DNA of 64,000 nt from Klebsiella variicola (GTDB lineage Bacteria; Pseudomonadota; Gammaproteobacteria; Enterobacterales; Enterobacteriaceae): NCBI RefSeq assembly GCF_000828055.2, contig NZ_CP010523.2, positions 5,394,001 to 5,458,000 of the forward strand, read 5' to 3'. A program made the translations under genes and the position numbers. Below, in pieces: positions 10,272 to 21,275 of the stretch; the stretch's first letter is position 1; each line of letters opens with the position of its first letter. Under the pieces are notes generated by a model. The model saw only the letters and a list, made by a program, of their open reading frames with translations. It ran no database searches and was not told the DNA's origin.

Positions 10272-11641
10272 TTGGAAGTTTGACTGCACGCATCTTCGCC
10301 ATCTTCTGGCTCACGCTGGCGCTGGTGTTGATGCTGGTGCTGATGTTGCCCAAACTGGATTCCCGGCAGATGACCGAGCTGCTGGAAAGCGAGCAGCGTC
10401 AGGGCATCATGATCGAGCAGCACGTCGAGGCCGAGCTGGCCAACGATCCGCCAAACGACCTGATGTGGTGGCGCCGTCTGTTTCGCGCCATCGATAAATG
10501 GGCGCCGCCGGGACAACGCCTGCTGCTGGTGACCAGCGAAGGCCGCGTGATCGGCGCAGAACGCAACGAGATGCAGATCATTCGTAACTTTATCGGCCAG
10601 GCCGATAATGCCGATCATCCGCAGAAAAAACGCTATGGCCGCCTGGAAATGGTGGGCCCGTTTTCCGTCAGGGACGGTGAGGATAACTATCAGCTCTATC
10701 TGATTCGTCCCGCCAGCACCTCACAATCCGACTTTATCAACCTGCTGTTTGATCGACCATTGCTGCTGCTTATCGTCACGATGCTGGTCAGCGCCCCGCT
10801 GCTGCTGTGGCTGGCGTGGAGCCTGGCGAAACCGGCGCGTAAGCTGAAAAACGCCGCCGACGAAGTCGCCCAGGGCAACCTGCGCCAGCATCCGGAGCTG
10901 GAAGCCGGGCCGCAGGAGTTCTTAGCCGCTGGCGCCAGCTTTAACCAGATGGTGACCGCGCTGGAGCGGATGATGACCAGCCAGCAGCGGCTGCTGTCGG
11001 ATATCTCGCATGAGCTGCGCACACCACTTACGCGCCTGCAGTTGGGCACCGCCCTGCTGCGTCGCCGCAGCGGTGAGAGCAAGGAGCTGGAGCGCATCGA
11101 AACCGAGGCGCACCGGCTGGACAGCATGATCAACGACCTGCTGGTGATGTCGCGCAATCAGGCCAAAAATGCCCTGGTCAGCGAGACGGTGAAAGCCAAT
11201 CAGCTGTGGGGCGAAGTGCTGGACAACGCGGCGTTTGAAGCCGAGCAGATGGGTAAATCTTTCACCGTTGAATATCCGCCGGGCCCCTGGCCGCTGTACG
11301 GTAACCCTAATGCGCTGGAAAGCGCGCTGGAGAATATCGTCCGCAACGCCCTGCGCTACTCGCACACGAAGATTTCCGTCAGCTTCTCGGTGGATAAAGA
11401 CGGGATTACGGTTAACGTCGACGACGACGGCCCGGGCGTCAGCCCGGAGGATCGCGAACAGATTTTCCGGCCATTCTACCGGACCGACGAGGCGCGCGAC
11501 CGCGAGTCCGGCGGCACCGGTCTGGGGCTGGCGATTGTCGAAACCGCTATTCAGCAACACCGCGGTTGGGTGAAGGCCGACGACAGCCCGCTGGGTGGTT
11601 TACGCTTAACCCTTTGGCTGCCGCTGTATAAGCGCACCTGA
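10268..11641 (+). CDS. cpxA: Envelope stress sensor histidine kinase CpxA
   Basis: Inner-membrane sensor kinase/phosphatase for CpxR. 457 aa. N-terminal membrane helix (about 8-27), periplasmic domain to about 163, second helix (about 165-185), HAMP (about 186-238), H-box SDISHELRTPLTRLQ with the phospho-acceptor histidine (about 248), then ATPase motifs N-box NIVRNALRYSH, G1 DDDGPGV and G2 GTGLGLAIV. Start overlaps the cpxR stop. Confidence 0.97.
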   Translation: MIGSLTARIFAIFWLTLALVLMLVLMLPKLDSRQMTELLESEQRQGIMIEQHVEAELANDPPNDLMWWRRLFRAIDKWAPPGQRLLLVTSEGRVIGAERNEMQIIRNFIGQADNADHPQKKRYGRLEMVGPFSVRDGEDNYQLYLIRPASTSQSDFINLLFDRPLLLLIVTMLVSAPLLLWLAWSLAKPARKLKNAADEVAQGNLRQHPELEAGPQEFLAAGASFNQMVTALERMMTSQQRLLSDISHELRTPLTRLQLGTALLRRRSGESKELERIETEAHRLDSMINDLLVMSRNQAKNALVSETVKANQLWGEVLDNAAFEAEQMGKSFTVEYPPGPWPLYGNPNALESALENIVRNALRYSHTKISVSFSVDKDGITVNVDDDGPGVSPEDREQIFRPFYRTDEARDRESGGTGLGLAIVETAIQQHRGWVKADDSPLGGLRLTLWLPLYKRT

Positions 11642-11647
11642 CTCTGT

Positions 11648-11673
11648 CCCGGCTTGCGCTGCGCTAAGCCGGG
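11648..11673. repeat. Inverted repeat after cpxA
   Basis: CCCGGCTT (11648-11655) and AAGCCGGG (11666-11673) form an 8-bp stem with a 10-base GC-rich loop. There is no T-run, so it may be a REP-type element or a weak terminator between the convergent cpxA and yiiM. Confidence 0.45.
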
Positions 11674-11704
11674 AACATCCCCGAAAATACTCAATATGGG
11701 GGAA

Positions 11705-12379
11705 TTATTTCCCCCACAATCTCCGCGAACTATCCTCGATCTTACCGCTTAAACGCCGCTTCTGCAGCGTTCGGCTCCAGCTCACCGACAGGCCCGCAGC
11801 CGACAATAAACGATGATACTGATCATCATCAAACGGCATCTGCCAGGCAATCGCCCCGGCCTCATGGACACTGACATCGCTCAGCCGGGAAACCAGTTCG
11901 AGGGGCGCATCGCTGGAGACTTGCCCCCCGGCAATCACCCGATACAACCAGCCGGTCTTCCCGCTGTTTTGCACCAGCTGCGCCATATCACCGATCGCAA
12001 AATGAAAGTTGAGCTTGAAGCACGGCGATCGCGGCTGGGTGACCTGGATCAGCGCCTCGCCCCAGCGAAAGATATCGCCGATATAAACATTTTGCTCGGT
12101 AAGCCCGGTGGTGGAGAGGTTTTCGCCGAACGCCGGCGCGCAGAAGCGCTCGGCCTGCTGGGGGAATTCACGCATCCAGTCGGCATAGTGTTCGCGCGGA
12201 TAGTGGCACAGCGCGCGGTCCGGCCCGCCGTGTATTTTCTTCTCCGCCTGCTCATCCCCATCGAGGCCGAGATCGCCGAGCTGCAATTCGCCATCGACCT
12301 GGATTTTGCCGATCGCGCTGGGGCGACTGCCCGCGTAGTCCCTGATTTTGCCGACAAAGACATTCACCGGATAATGCAT
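11705..12379 (-). CDS. yiiM: MOSC-domain protein YiiM
   Basis: Member of the MOSC family; YiiM in E. coli takes part in molybdenum-dependent reduction of N-hydroxylated compounds such as 6-hydroxylaminopurine. 224 aa, whole-length match to the family (MHYPVNVFVGKIRDYAGSRP). The conserved cysteine of the MOSC core is visible in QPRSPCFKLN (about residue 118). Lies between cpxA and sodA; the kdgT gene found here in E. coli is absent. Confidence 0.88.
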   Translation of the reverse strand: MHYPVNVFVGKIRDYAGSRPSAIGKIQVDGELQLGDLGLDGDEQAEKKIHGGPDRALCHYPREHYADWMREFPQQAERFCAPAFGENLSTTGLTEQNVYIGDIFRWGEALIQVTQPRSPCFKLNFHFAIGDMAQLVQNSGKTGWLYRVIAGGQVSSDAPLELVSRLSDVSVHEAGAIAWQMPFDDDQYHRLLSAAGLSVSWSRTLQKRRLSGKIEDSSRRLWGK

Positions 12380-12408
12380 GGCTGCTCTCCTTGCTACAGA
12401 TATAAAAA

Positions 12409-12430
12409 AAGCGAGTCATCAGACTCGCTT
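12409..12430 (-). terminator. Terminator of sodA
   Basis: AAGCGAGT (12409-12416), loop CATCAG, ACTCGCTT (12423-12430). On the minus strand it is followed by TTTTTATA, a good intrinsic terminator 22 bases after the sodA stop. Confidence 0.85.
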
Positions 12431-12451
12431 CTCTCTTAGCGCAATGCAACC

Positions 12452-13072
12452 TTATTTTTTAGCGGCAAAACGCGCTGCAGCTTCGTCCCAGTTCACTACG
12501 TCCCAGAAGGCTTTGATGTAGTCCGGACGACGGTTCTGGAATTTCAGGTAATAAGCGTGTTCCCACACGTCCAGACCCAGGATCGGGAAGCCGGAAGCGC
12601 CGGAAATGGCTTCGCCCATCAGCGGGGAATCCTGGTTGGCGGTGGAGACAACGGCCAGTTTGTCACCTTTCAGGACCAGCCACGCCCAGCCAGAGCCGAA
12701 ACGGGTCGCAGCGGCTTTTTCGAATTCCGCTTTGAAATTGTCTACAGAGCCGAAATCGCGCTCGATAGCCGCTTTCAGGTCGCCCTGCAGGGTGGTGCCG
12801 GTTTTCAGGCCTTTCCAGAACAGGCTGTGGTTAGCGTGGCCGCCCGCGTTGTTACGCAGTACGGTCTTTTTGTCAGCCGGCAGCTGATCCAGCTTGGTGA
12901 TCAGCTCTTCAGCGGACAGGTTAGCGAACTCCGGCAGGCTTTCCAGCGCGGCGTTGGCATTGTTCACGTAGGTCTGATGGTGTTTAGTGTGATGGATCTC
13001 CATCGTCTGCTTGTCGAAGTGCGGTTCCAGAGCATCGTAAGCGTACGGCAGGGATGGCAGGGTATAGCTCAT
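12452..13072 (-). CDS. sodA: Manganese superoxide dismutase SodA
   Basis: Cytoplasmic Mn-superoxide dismutase. 206 aa from ATG at 13072 ([20 protein letters not shown]); upstream in-frame codons do not belong to the family. The four metal ligands are in their usual settings: H in [11 protein letters not shown] (about 27), H in NHSLFWKGL (about 82), D and H in [10 protein letters not shown] (about 168 and 172). The long upstream region contains a Fur-like box, in keeping with iron control of sodA. Confidence 0.97.
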   Translation of the reverse strand: MSYTLPSLPYAYDALEPHFDKQTMEIHHTKHHQTYVNNANAALESLPEFANLSAEELITKLDQLPADKKTVLRNNAGGHANHSLFWKGLKTGTTLQGDLKAAIERDFGSVDNFKAEFEKAAATRFGSGWAWLVLKGDKLAVVSTANQDSPLMGEAISGASGFPILGLDVWEHAYYLKFQNRRPDYIKAFWDVVNWDEAAARFAAKK

Positions 13073-13150
13073 AATCATCTCCATTATTGTCGAGCGGCTC
13101 AAGTGTTAACGCCGCGTAAGCAGTTTGTCCATTATAGTTAATTAAATGGT

Positions 13151-13169
13151 ATTGAAAATGCTTATCAAT
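13151..13169. promoter_or_regulatory. Candidate Fur box upstream of sodA
   Basis: ATTGAAAATGCTTATCAAT (read on either strand) is an imperfect 19-bp inverted repeat resembling the Fur/ArcA region of the E. coli sodA promoter (TTGATAATCATTTTCAAT). It lies about 80 bases upstream of the sodA start. Similarity is from memory, so moderate confidence. Confidence 0.5.
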
Positions 13170-13361
13170 GCCGTATTTTTCATATGGATATAACCAGAAG
13201 AAATACCCGTCATTTTGTGATGTAGAACAACTAATTAAGCCCATGGTTGCCAGGGTTCGCCATCCTGTGGCAACGGCTTGAAGGCGGCCAAAGCGGCTAA
13301 TTTTTACACTCATCACATCGGAAGCCGCCGTCTCCGATAAAAAAAGATGAGGATAAAATCA

Positions 13362-14396
13362 ATGAACCACGCGATTACGATGGGTATTTTTTGGCATTTG
13401 ATAGGGGCCGCCAGTGCCGCCTGTTTCTATGCCCCGTTCAAAAAAGTAAAACACTGGTCGTGGGAAACCATGTGGTCGGTTGGAGGGATCGTCTCCTGGC
13501 TGATCCTGCCCTGGGCCATCAGCGCCACGCTGTTACCCGACTTCTGGGCCTACTACCGCTCCTTTAACGCCTCCACGCTGCTGCCGGTCTTCCTGTTCGG
13601 CGCTATGTGGGGCATTGGTAATATCAACTATGGCCTGACCATGCGCTATCTTGGCATGTCGATGGGGATTGGCATCGCCATTGGCATCACGCTGATTGTC
13701 GGCACGCTGATGACGCCGATTATTAACGGTCAGTTTTCGGTGCTGATGCACACCCAGGGCGGTCAAATGACGCTGCTCGGCGTGCTGGTGGCGGTACTTG
13801 GCGTCGGCATCGTCACCCGCGCGGGCCAGCTGAAAGAGCGCAAAATGGGCATCAAAGCCGAAGAGTTCAATCTGAAGAAAGGGCTTCTGCTGGCGGTGAT
13901 GTGCGGCATCTTCTCGGCAGGGATGTCGTTCGCGATGAACGCCGCCAAACCGATGCATGACGCCGCCGCAGCGCTCGGCGTCGACCCGCTGTACGCGGCG
14001 CTGCCAAGCTACGTAGTCATTATGGGCGGCGGGGCGCTGGTCAACCTCGGCTTCTGCTTTATTCGTCTGGCGAAAGTGAAGAACCTGTCAGTCAAAGCCG
14101 ATTTCTCGCTGGCCAAACCGCTCATCATCAGCAACCTTCTGCTCTCCGCCCTCGGCGGCCTGATGTGGTATCTCCAGTTCTTCTTCTATGCCTGGGGCCA
14201 CGCCAGCATTCCGACGCAGTATGACTATATGAGCTGGATGCTGCACATGAGTTTCTACGTGCTGTGCGGCGGTCTGGTGGGTCTGGTGCTGAAGGAGTGG
14301 AACAACGCCGGTCGTCGTCCGGTGAGCGTCCTGAGCCTCGGCTGCGTGGTGATCATCATCGCCGCCAATATCGTCGGCCTGGGAATGGCCAGTTAA
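13362..14396 (+). CDS. rhaT: L-rhamnose:H+ symporter RhaT
   Basis: Proton-coupled rhamnose/lyxose permease of the drug/metabolite superfamily. 344 aa from ATG at 13362 ([20 protein letters not shown]), the exact length of the E. coli protein; an in-frame ATG 15 bases upstream is less conserved. About ten hydrophobic helices. Divergent from sodA and convergent with rhaR, leaving only 32 bases between rhaT and rhaR. This strain also encodes an ABC rhamnose importer at 20281-24930. Confidence 0.96.
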   Translation: MNHAITMGIFWHLIGAASAACFYAPFKKVKHWSWETMWSVGGIVSWLILPWAISATLLPDFWAYYRSFNASTLLPVFLFGAMWGIGNINYGLTMRYLGMSMGIGIAIGITLIVGTLMTPIINGQFSVLMHTQGGQMTLLGVLVAVLGVGIVTRAGQLKERKMGIKAEEFNLKKGLLLAVMCGIFSAGMSFAMNAAKPMHDAAAALGVDPLYAALPSYVVIMGGGALVNLGFCFIRLAKVKNLSVKADFSLAKPLIISNLLLSALGGLMWYLQFFFYAWGHASIPTQYDYMSWMLHMSFYVLCGGLVGLVLKEWNNAGRRPVSVLSLGCVVIIIAANIVGLGMAS

Positions 14397-14428
14397 CCAC
14401 CGGGTCATCAGCCAGACAACGACGGTCT

Positions 14429-15274
14429 TCAGGCGGCGGCGCGACTGCGCTGCCGCCACTGCCCCGGCGACATGCCGATTTCCCGGCTAAAAACCACCGA
14501 AAAGTAGTTACTGTCCTCAAAGCCGCACTGCATGGCGATATCGCCGATTAAGCGCTCGGTATGCTGCAGCAGATACTGCGCATGGCAGATCCGCAGCTGG
14601 CGTAAATAGTGATTGATGGTCATCCCGGTTTGCTGGCGAAACTGCTGGCGAAGCGCCCGCTCGCTGCCGCCCTCCTGCTCGCAGAAACGCTCCAGAACAA
14701 AGGGGCGGCTGAGGCTGGCCGCCAGCGCGGCCAGCAGTTTGTCCAGCAGCGCTTCGCGCTGCGTCGCCGCGGGATCATCCGTCGCGTAGCGATGGCGCTG
14801 CAACGTCAGCGCCAGCTGGGCAAAAAGCAGTTCGGCCATCGCATTTCCCTGCGCGTCGCGCCGGGCGCACTCATGCTCAAGCTGGCTAATCACCTGGCGC
14901 GCCTGCGCCATACCTGTGCTGCCCATGCGCCAGTGGGGCTTCCACGGCGTGCCAAAGAGGCCAGGGATCGTCCCCGCCCAGTCAAAATTGAGCTGCAGCC
15001 GCTCCGGGCAATAGATGATGTTCTGCAGGACTAAATCATTAACCGAAGCATAGGAGTGTTTATCTTCGGCGCGAATATAGAACAGATCGCCGCGGGTAAT
15101 GCGCCAGGGGCGATCGTTAAGGACGTGCAGCCCGTTGCCGCGCCACACCAGCACCAGCTCGCAGAACTCGTGGGTATGCTCGGCAAAAACATTTTGCGGG
15201 TAGCGGTCAGCCACCGCCACTGCCTGCGTGGCGGAAGGGAAAAACTCCTCTTTACGTAGAATCAGACCGGCCAC
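14429..15274 (-). CDS. rhaR: AraC-family activator RhaR
   Basis: L-rhamnose-responsive activator of the rhaSR operon. 281 aa. N-terminal cupin-like sensor domain ([21 protein letters not shown], about 31-51) and C-terminal double helix-turn-helix (about 180-278), the second with [20 protein letters not shown]. Second gene of the rhaSR operon; 73 bases separate it from rhaS. Confidence 0.95.
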   Translation of the reverse strand: MAGLILRKEEFFPSATQAVAVADRYPQNVFAEHTHEFCELVLVWRGNGLHVLNDRPWRITRGDLFYIRAEDKHSYASVNDLVLQNIIYCPERLQLNFDWAGTIPGLFGTPWKPHWRMGSTGMAQARQVISQLEHECARRDAQGNAMAELLFAQLALTLQRHRYATDDPAATQREALLDKLLAALAASLSRPFVLERFCEQEGGSERALRQQFRQQTGMTINHYLRQLRICHAQYLLQHTERLIGDIAMQCGFEDSNYFSVVFSREIGMSPGQWRQRSRAAA

Positions 15275-15347
15275 GGCTCACACTCCAAACGCGGATAAGG
15301 GCGCATTATTCGCGTTTTTAGCCCGCAATACGTTGACTCTTCTCGCG

Positions 15348-16184
15348 TTACTGAAGAATGGCGTCGCGGCCCTGGCGGATATCGCGCGGCGACCAGTCAA
15401 ATTCGCGGCGAAAAAGCGTCGAAAAGTGGTTACTGTCGCCGAAGCCGCAGCGAAAAGCGATATCAGTCACGCTTTCATCGCTGTGGCGCAGCAGATGCCG
15501 GGCCTTCATCAGGCGCACCCGATTAAGATAGCGCTGCGGCGTCAGGCCGGTCTGCTGCTTCAGCTGGCGGTGCAGGGTACGCAGCGACAGCGAAAACTGC
15601 GCCGCCACCTCCTCCCAGCAGATCTCCTGGGCAAAATGATCTTCCAGCCAGGCCAGCAGCTGATTCAGCCGCGCATCATTGTTGGTAGCCTCTTCCGCAA
15701 GACTGCTTTTACGCAACAGCACCAGCAGCTGCATAAACAGGATCTCACGACTGGCGACGGCATGAGTATCCGTTTCGCTCCCCATGGCCTCCATCTGCGC
15801 CACGATATGCCGAACCTGCTGCAGGACCGTCTGGTTCACCCGCCAGTGCGATGGGTAGTTCCCCTCCTGCTCCTGGGGCAGCAGTTGGCTGACCCCGGCG
15901 AGAAAACGAAACGCATCCGGCGCGCGATAGAGCACGTTGGTCAGACACAGGTTATCCGTATGCTCGTACAGATGCCGGTCGTGATCGCGGATAAAACAGA
16001 CCGAACCGCCGCCAATGGTATAGGGCTGACCATTGAAGACGTGAATACCCGTGCCCTGCTCCACGATGACAATTTCATGGAAATCATGGTGATGTTCCGG
16101 AAAGGCCGACTGAGGGAGGCGGGGTTCAATAGCCACCGTCGAGATCCCGGCCTTAAAGAAATCCGTACTGTGCAATATGGTCAT
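15348..16184 (-). CDS. rhaS: AraC-family activator RhaS
   Basis: L-rhamnose-responsive activator of rhaBAD and rhaT. 278 aa from ATG at 16184 ([20 protein letters not shown]), as in E. coli; an in-frame ATG 12 codons upstream is not conserved. Sensor domain with [16 protein letters not shown] (about 27-42), AraC DNA-binding domain about 172-270 with [20 protein letters not shown]. Divergent from rhaB. Not to be confused with the ABC binding protein at 20281, which is also called RhaS in some annotation systems. Confidence 0.95.
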   Translation of the reverse strand: MTILHSTDFFKAGISTVAIEPRLPQSAFPEHHHDFHEIVIVEQGTGIHVFNGQPYTIGGGSVCFIRDHDRHLYEHTDNLCLTNVLYRAPDAFRFLAGVSQLLPQEQEGNYPSHWRVNQTVLQQVRHIVAQMEAMGSETDTHAVASREILFMQLLVLLRKSSLAEEATNNDARLNQLLAWLEDHFAQEICWEEVAAQFSLSLRTLHRQLKQQTGLTPQRYLNRVRLMKARHLLRHSDESVTDIAFRCGFGDSNHFSTLFRREFDWSPRDIRQGRDAILQ

Positions 16185-16494
16185 GATGCCACCCTCGTAA
16201 TGAGAAAAATTATCAGTCACCGGCTGATAGTAATGAAGGGTTGGCTATCCGGCCTTCAATTTTTGACCATGAAATTCGTAAATCCTGCCGCTTTTTCAAG
16301 AATCAGCCGGAAAGATACGGAACTGCGGACGCCATCACATCCCCCTCGCCACCCCCTAAAACCGCAAATTGTGATTTCCCTCACGGTCACCTTTGCTTTC
16401 TTGCCAGCGGCCAGTTTTGACTGTCCGTAGCGAGAAGGTGTCAGTAAGCGGCCTTTTTTAGACTGCGGACAATGATTTTAAGAAGGGTCTTTCC
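16185..16494. promoter_or_regulatory. Divergent rhaSR / rhaBAD control region
   Basis: 310-base gene-free stretch. Near rhaB the sequence TTGCCAGCGGCCAGTTTTGA through CTGTCCGTAGCGAGAAGG (about 16400-16437) lines up with the RhaS half-sites of the E. coli rhaBAD promoter, followed by CTTTTTTAGACTG, whose TAGACT is the probable -10. A CRP site lies upstream at 16370-16385. The half nearest rhaS should hold the RhaR sites for rhaSR; I cannot delimit them by eye. Confidence 0.75.
16370..16385. promoter_or_regulatory. CRP site in rhaS/rhaB region
   Basis: TGTGA-tttccc-TCACG matches the CRP consensus TGTGAN6TCACA at nine of ten core positions, and is placed between the two divergent promoters where catabolite activation of rhamnose genes is known to act. 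Confidence 0.75.
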
Positions 16495-17961
16495 ATGAGT
16501 ATTCGTCATTGTGTCGCCGTCGATTTAGGCGCCTCCAGCGGGCGGGTGATGCTCGCCAGCTATCAGTCCGGGCCACGCGCCCTGACCCTGCGGGAAATTC
16601 ATCGCTTCACCAACAGCCTGCAGAAGGTGGATGGCTTCGACTGCTGGGATGTGGATAGCCTGGAAGGCGAGATCCGTCGCGGGCTGGAGAAAGTGTGTGA
16701 GCAGGGCATCCTGATCGACAGTATCGGCATCGATACCTGGGGGGTGGATTATGTCCTGCTGGATAAGCAGGGCCAGCGCGTCGGACTGCCGATCTCCTAT
16801 CGCGACGACCGCACCCAGGGCCTGCTACGTCACGCTGAAGAACAGCTGGGCCGGGCGGAGATCTATCGCCGCAGTGGTATTCAGTTTCTGCCGTTTAACA
16901 CCCTTTACCAGCTGCGCGCCCTGGTGGAGCAGCAGCCGGAGCTGGTCAGTCAGGCCGCGCATGCCCTGCTGATCCCCGACTATTTCAGCTTCCGCCTGAC
17001 CGGCAATCTGAACTGGGAATATACCAACGCCACCACCACCCAGCTGGTTAACATCAATAGCGATAGCTGGGATGAGACGCTGCTGAACTGGACCGGCGCG
17101 CCGTTGGCGTGGTTCGGAACGCCGACCCACCCCGGCAATGTGATTGGTCACTGGATCTGCCCGCAGGGCAACCGTATTCCGGTGGTCGCTGTCGCCAGCC
17201 ACGACACCGCCAGCGCGGTGATCGCCTCTCCGCTGGCCGACCGTGATGCCGCCTATCTCTCCTCCGGCACCTGGTCGCTGATGGGGTTTGAAAGCCTGAC
17301 CCCATACAACTGCGACGCGGCGCTGCAGGCCAATATCACCAACGAAGGCGGAGCGGAAGGCCGCTATCGGGTGCTGAAAAATATCATGGGCCTGTGGCTG
17401 CTGCAGCGGGTGCTGAAAGAGCAAAACGTCAGCGACCTGCAGGGGCTGATCGCCCGCACCGCCGCGCTACCGGCGTGCCGCTTCATGATTGACTGCAACG
17501 ATGACCGCTTTATCAACCCGGCCAGTATGAGCGCCGAGATCCAGGCCGCCTGTCGCGATGCCGGGCAGCCCGTTCCTGAAAGCGATGCCGAGCTGGCGCG
17601 CTGCATTTTCGACAGCCTGGCGCTGCTCTACGCCCGGGTGCTTAACGAGCTGGCGGCGCTGCGCGGCCAGCCCTTCAGCCAGCTGCATATCGTCGGCGGC
17701 GGCTGCCAGAACGCGCTGCTTAACCAGCTGTGCGCTGACGCCTGCGGGATCGCCGTCGTGGCCGGCCCGATAGAAGCCTCCACCCTCGGCAATATCGGCA
17801 TCCAGTTAATGACCCTCGACGAGCTGGCCAATGTCGATGAGTTTCGTCAAGTGGTGCGCGACAACGCGGCGCTCACCGCTTTTACCCCCAATCCTGATAG
17901 TGAAATTGCCCGTTTCGTGGCGCAGTTTCAGCCACAACAGACCAAGGAGCTTTGCGCATGA
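16495..17961 (+). CDS. rhaB: Rhamnulokinase RhaB
   Basis: Phosphorylates L-rhamnulose to L-rhamnulose 1-phosphate. 488 aa FGGY-family kinase: N-terminal phosphate loop [17 protein letters not shown] (about 8-24), [14 protein letters not shown] (about 80-93) with catalytic-region aspartate, and C-terminal adenosine motif [18 protein letters not shown] (about 399-416). First gene of the operon; its stop overlaps the rhaA start by four bases. Confidence 0.97.
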   Translation: MSIRHCVAVDLGASSGRVMLASYQSGPRALTLREIHRFTNSLQKVDGFDCWDVDSLEGEIRRGLEKVCEQGILIDSIGIDTWGVDYVLLDKQGQRVGLPISYRDDRTQGLLRHAEEQLGRAEIYRRSGIQFLPFNTLYQLRALVEQQPELVSQAAHALLIPDYFSFRLTGNLNWEYTNATTTQLVNINSDSWDETLLNWTGAPLAWFGTPTHPGNVIGHWICPQGNRIPVVAVASHDTASAVIASPLADRDAAYLSSGTWSLMGFESLTPYNCDAALQANITNEGGAEGRYRVLKNIMGLWLLQRVLKEQNVSDLQGLIARTAALPACRFMIDCNDDRFINPASMSAEIQAACRDAGQPVPESDAELARCIFDSLALLYARVLNELAALRGQPFSQLHIVGGGCQNALLNQLCADACGIAVVAGPIEASTLGNIGIQLMTLDELANVDEFRQVVRDNAALTAFTPNPDSEIARFVAQFQPQQTKELCA

Positions 17962-19217
17962 CCACTCAACTTGAACAAGCCTGGGAAATTGCTAAGCAGC
18001 GCTACGCCGCCGTCGGCGTGGATGTCGAGGAGGCCCTGCGCCAGCTGGACCGTCTGCCCGTCTCCATGCACTGCTGGCAGGGTGACGACGTCGCCGGTTT
18101 CGAAAACCCGGCGGGAAGCCTGACCGGCGGCATCCAGGCGACCGGCAACTACCCGGGCAAAGCGCGCAATGCTGAAGAGCTACGCGCCGACCTTGAGCAG
18201 GCGCTGAGCCTGATCCCGGGACCAAAGCGTCTCAACCTGCACGCTATTTACCTGGAATCCGACGCGCCGGTAGCGCGCAATGAGATTAAGCCGGAGCACT
18301 TTAAAAACTGGGTTACGTGGGCGAAAGCCAACAAACTGGGGCTGGATTTCAACCCCTCCTGCTTCTCGCATCCGCTGAGCGCCGACGGCTTTACCCTGTC
18401 GCACGCCAACGATGAGATCCGCCAGTTCTGGATCGACCACTGCAAAGCCAGCCGTCGCGTATCCGCTTATTTTGGCGAACAGCTGGGTACCCCATCGGTG
18501 ATGAATATCTGGGTGCCGGACGGCATGAAAGATATTACCGTTGACCGCTTCGCGCCGCGCCAGCGGTTGCTGAATGCCCTTGATGAAGTGATCAGCGAGA
18601 AGCTCGACCCGGCGCACCATATTGACGCCGTGGAGAGCAAGCTGTTCGGCATCGGCGCCGAAAGCTACACCGTCGGCTCCAACGAGTTCTATATGGGCTA
18701 CGCCACCAGCCGCCAGACGGCGCTGTGTCTCGATGCCGGCCATTTCCACCCGACGGAAGTGATCTCCGACAAAATCTCTGCCGCCATGCTCTACATCCCG
18801 CGCCTGCTGCTGCACGTCAGCCGCCCGGTACGTTGGGACAGCGACCACGTGGTGCTGCTGGATGATGAAACCCAGGCCATCGCCAGTGAAATCATTCGCC
18901 ATAACCTGTTTGACCGCGTGCACATCGGCCTCGACTTCTTCGATGCCTCCATCAACCGCATCGCAGCCTGGGTGATTGGTACCCGCAATATGAAAAAAGC
19001 GCTGCTGCGCGCCCTGCTGGAACCGACCGCTCAGCTTCGTCAGCTGGAGAACGACGGCGATTACACCGCCCGCCTGGCGCTGCTCGAAGAGCAAAAATCG
19101 CTGCCATGGCAGGCCATCTGGGAGATGTACTGTCAGCGTCACGACACGCCGGCGGGCAGTCAGTGGCTGGACAACGTACGGGCTTATGAGAATGCGGTTC
19201 TGAGCCAGCGCGGGTAA
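17958..19217 (+). CDS. rhaA: L-rhamnose isomerase RhaA
   Basis: Interconverts L-rhamnose and L-rhamnulose using two divalent metals. 419 aa from ATG at 17958 ([20 protein letters not shown]). Metal/substrate motifs visible in [32 protein letters not shown] and [12 protein letters not shown]. Coupled to rhaB by the overlapping ATGA. A GC-rich repeat element separates it from rhaD. Confidence 0.97.
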   Translation: MTTQLEQAWEIAKQRYAAVGVDVEEALRQLDRLPVSMHCWQGDDVAGFENPAGSLTGGIQATGNYPGKARNAEELRADLEQALSLIPGPKRLNLHAIYLESDAPVARNEIKPEHFKNWVTWAKANKLGLDFNPSCFSHPLSADGFTLSHANDEIRQFWIDHCKASRRVSAYFGEQLGTPSVMNIWVPDGMKDITVDRFAPRQRLLNALDEVISEKLDPAHHIDAVESKLFGIGAESYTVGSNEFYMGYATSRQTALCLDAGHFHPTEVISDKISAAMLYIPRLLLHVSRPVRWDSDHVVLLDDETQAIASEIIRHNLFDRVHIGLDFFDASINRIAAWVIGTRNMKKALLRALLEPTAQLRQLENDGDYTARLALLEEQKSLPWQAIWEMYCQRHDTPAGSQWLDNVRAYENAVLSQRG

Positions 19218-19298
19218 TGCACGGGCTTTCCCGGGTCGCGGCTGACGCCTTACCCGGGCTACGAACTGCGCGATGTTGCCAGAGCGCACCGAACAGTT

Positions 19299-19334
19299 CC
19301 CTCTCCCCTGTGGGGAGAGGGTTAGGGTGAGGGG
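19299..19334. repeat. GC-rich palindromic repeat A (rhaA-rhaD)
   Basis: CCCTCTCCCC-TGT-GGGGAGAGGG followed by TTAGGGTGAGGGG. The same modules recur at 21276-21392 and 24934-25049, each time in an intergenic gap of this operon. Such elements (REP/BIME-like) can stall exonucleases or partly end transcription; that role here is inference. The preceding 80 bases also contain CCCGGGTC/ACCCGGGCT half-repeats. Confidence 0.75.
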
Positions 19335-19368
19335 CTACCCCCACCAAATCAACAGGAAAGACAAGACT

Positions 19369-20199
19369 ATGCAGACCATTATCGACGCCTGGTTCGTCCA
19401 GGGCATGATCAAAGCCACCTCCGACGCCTGGCTGAAAGGCTGGGACGAACGCAACGGCGGCAACCTGACGCTGCGTCTGGATGAAGCGGATATCGAACCT
19501 TATGCGGCGGATTTCCACGCCAAACCGCGTTACATCGCCCTCAGCCAGCCGATGCCAATCCTGGCCAACCAGCCATTTATCGTCACCGGCTCCGGCAAAT
19601 TCTTCCGTAACGTCCAGCTCGACCCGGCCGCTAACCTCGGCGTGGTAAAGGTCGACAGCGATGGCGCGGGATACCATATCCTGTGGGGCCTCACCGAGGA
19701 TGCCGTACCGACCTCCGAGCTGCCGGCACACTTCCTGTCGCATAGCGAGCGCATCAAACTGACCGGCGGCAAAGACCGGGTGATCATGCACTGCCATGCC
19801 ACCAACCTGATCGCCCTGACCTATGTTCTGGAGAACCACAGCGATCTGTTCACCCGCAAGCTGTGGGAAGGTAGCACCGAATGTCTGGTGGTCTTCCCGG
19901 ACGGCGTCGGCATTCTGCCGTGGATGGTGCCGGGCACCGATGAAATCGGCCAGGCGACCGCCGAAACCATGCAAAAACACTCGCTGGTGCTGTGGCCATT
20001 CCACGGCGTCTTCGGCAGCGGCCCCACGCTGGATGAGACCTTCGGCCTGATCGACACCGCCGAGAAGTCCGCCGAAGTGCTGGTGAAAGTCTTGTCCATG
20101 GGCGGGATGAAGCAGACCATCACCCGCGAAGAGCTTATCGCCCTTGGCAAACGCTTCAACGTGCAGCCGCTGCAGTCCGCTTTAGATCTTTATCCATAA
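19369..20199 (+). CDS. rhaD: Rhamnulose-1-phosphate aldolase RhaD
   Basis: Class II aldolase that splits L-rhamnulose 1-phosphate into dihydroxyacetone phosphate and L-lactaldehyde. 276 aa from ATG at 19369 ([20 protein letters not shown]), preceded by CAGGAAAG. Zinc ligands in VIMHCHATN (HxH, about residues 141-143) and in LWPFHGVFG (about 212), catalytic glutamate in TSELPAHF (about 117). The frame is open upstream through repeat A but that part is not family sequence. Two residues longer than the E. coli enzyme. Confidence 0.96.
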   Translation: MQTIIDAWFVQGMIKATSDAWLKGWDERNGGNLTLRLDEADIEPYAADFHAKPRYIALSQPMPILANQPFIVTGSGKFFRNVQLDPAANLGVVKVDSDGAGYHILWGLTEDAVPTSELPAHFLSHSERIKLTGGKDRVIMHCHATNLIALTYVLENHSDLFTRKLWEGSTECLVVFPDGVGILPWMVPGTDEIGQATAETMQKHSLVLWPFHGVFGSGPTLDETFGLIDTAEKSAEVLVKVLSMGGMKQTITREELIALGKRFNVQPLQSALDLYP

Positions 20200-20280
20200 C
20201 AACATCGCGCCCCGCTCACCGAGACGGGGCGAAACATCACCTGCAAACCCTACAAAACTAACTCATGTGGAGTAAAAGCA

Positions 20281-21267
20281 ATGAAAACAAAGACAAGCTT
20301 GATCCTCACCGTTGCCGCCCTGGCGTTGTCCGGTTCCGCCTTAGCCGAAGTTAAAATCGCCCTTGTGGCGAAATCGCTGGGAAATGGCTTCTTCGAAGCC
20401 GCCAACGCTGGCGCCCAACAGGCAGCCAAAGAGTTAGGTGATGTCAAAGTGATCTACACCGGCCCGACCACTACCACCGCCGAAGCGCAGATCGACGTGC
20501 TGAATGGGTTGATCGCCCAGGGGGTGGATGCGATCGCCATTTCCGCCAACGATCCGGACGCGGTGGTGCCGGTGCTGAAAAAAGCGATGCAGCGCGGCAT
20601 CAAGGTGGTCTCGTGGGACTCCGGCGTGGCGCCGGCAGGCCGCCAGATCCATCTTAACCCCTCGAATAACGCCTTAATTGGCGAAACCAACGTCAAGCTC
20701 GCCGCCGATGCGCTGAAGGCGCTGAACGTTGAGAAAGGCGAGGTGGCCGTGTTAAGCGCCACCCCAACCTCCACTAACCAGAACATCTGGATTGAGGAGA
20801 TGAAAAAGGTGCTGCCGCAGTATCCGTCCGTACAGCTGGTCACCGTCGCCTACGGTGACGATCTGTCGGATAAAAGCTACCGCGAAGCGGTGGGCCTGCT
20901 GAAATCATATCCGGACCTGAAAGTCATTGTTTCGCCGTCATCGGTGGGCATTGTTGCCGCCGCGCAGGCGGTGAAGGATCAGGGCAAAATCGGCAAAGTC
21001 TATGTCACCGGGCTGGGGCTGCCGTCGGAAATGGCCGGCGCGATCAAGTCCGGCGCCAGCAAAAGCTTCGCCATCTGGAACCCGATTGACCTGGGCTACG
21101 CCGCCACCTATCTGGCCGACGATTTAGTCAAAGGCACGGCAACCAAAACCGAAGCCAGTATGGGCAAGCTGGGCAAAGTGAAGCTGGATGCTGAGGGGAA
21201 TGGCGCGATGGCCGAGCCGTTCGTCTACGATGCGAGCAACATCGATAAGTTCTCGAAAATTTTCTAA
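20281..21267 (+). CDS. Rhamnose ABC importer, substrate-binding protein
   Basis: Periplasmic sugar-binding protein of the ribose/AI-2/rhamnose type (PBP1 fold). 328 aa with a signal peptide of about 22 residues (MKTKTSLILTVAALALSGSALAE). Fold markers: KIALVAKSLGNGFFEAANAGAQQAAKELG, ALIGETNVKLAADAL, KVYVTGLGLPSEMAGAIKSG, and WNPIDLGYAATYLADDLVKG. Placement between rhaD and the ABC ATPase/permeases within the rhamnose operon makes L-rhamnose the likely ligand (RhaS of the RhaSTPQ system). LsrB-type autoinducer-2 binding is the main alternative from sequence alone; context argues against it. Confidence 0.88.
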   Translation: MKTKTSLILTVAALALSGSALAEVKIALVAKSLGNGFFEAANAGAQQAAKELGDVKVIYTGPTTTTAEAQIDVLNGLIAQGVDAIAISANDPDAVVPVLKKAMQRGIKVVSWDSGVAPAGRQIHLNPSNNALIGETNVKLAADALKALNVEKGEVAVLSATPTSTNQNIWIEEMKKVLPQYPSVQLVTVAYGDDLSDKSYREAVGLLKSYPDLKVIVSPSSVGIVAAAQAVKDQGKIGKVYVTGLGLPSEMAGAIKSGASKSFAIWNPIDLGYAATYLADDLVKGTATKTEASMGKLGKVKLDAEGNGAMAEPFVYDASNIDKFSKIF

Positions 21268-21275
21268 CCCTTGTT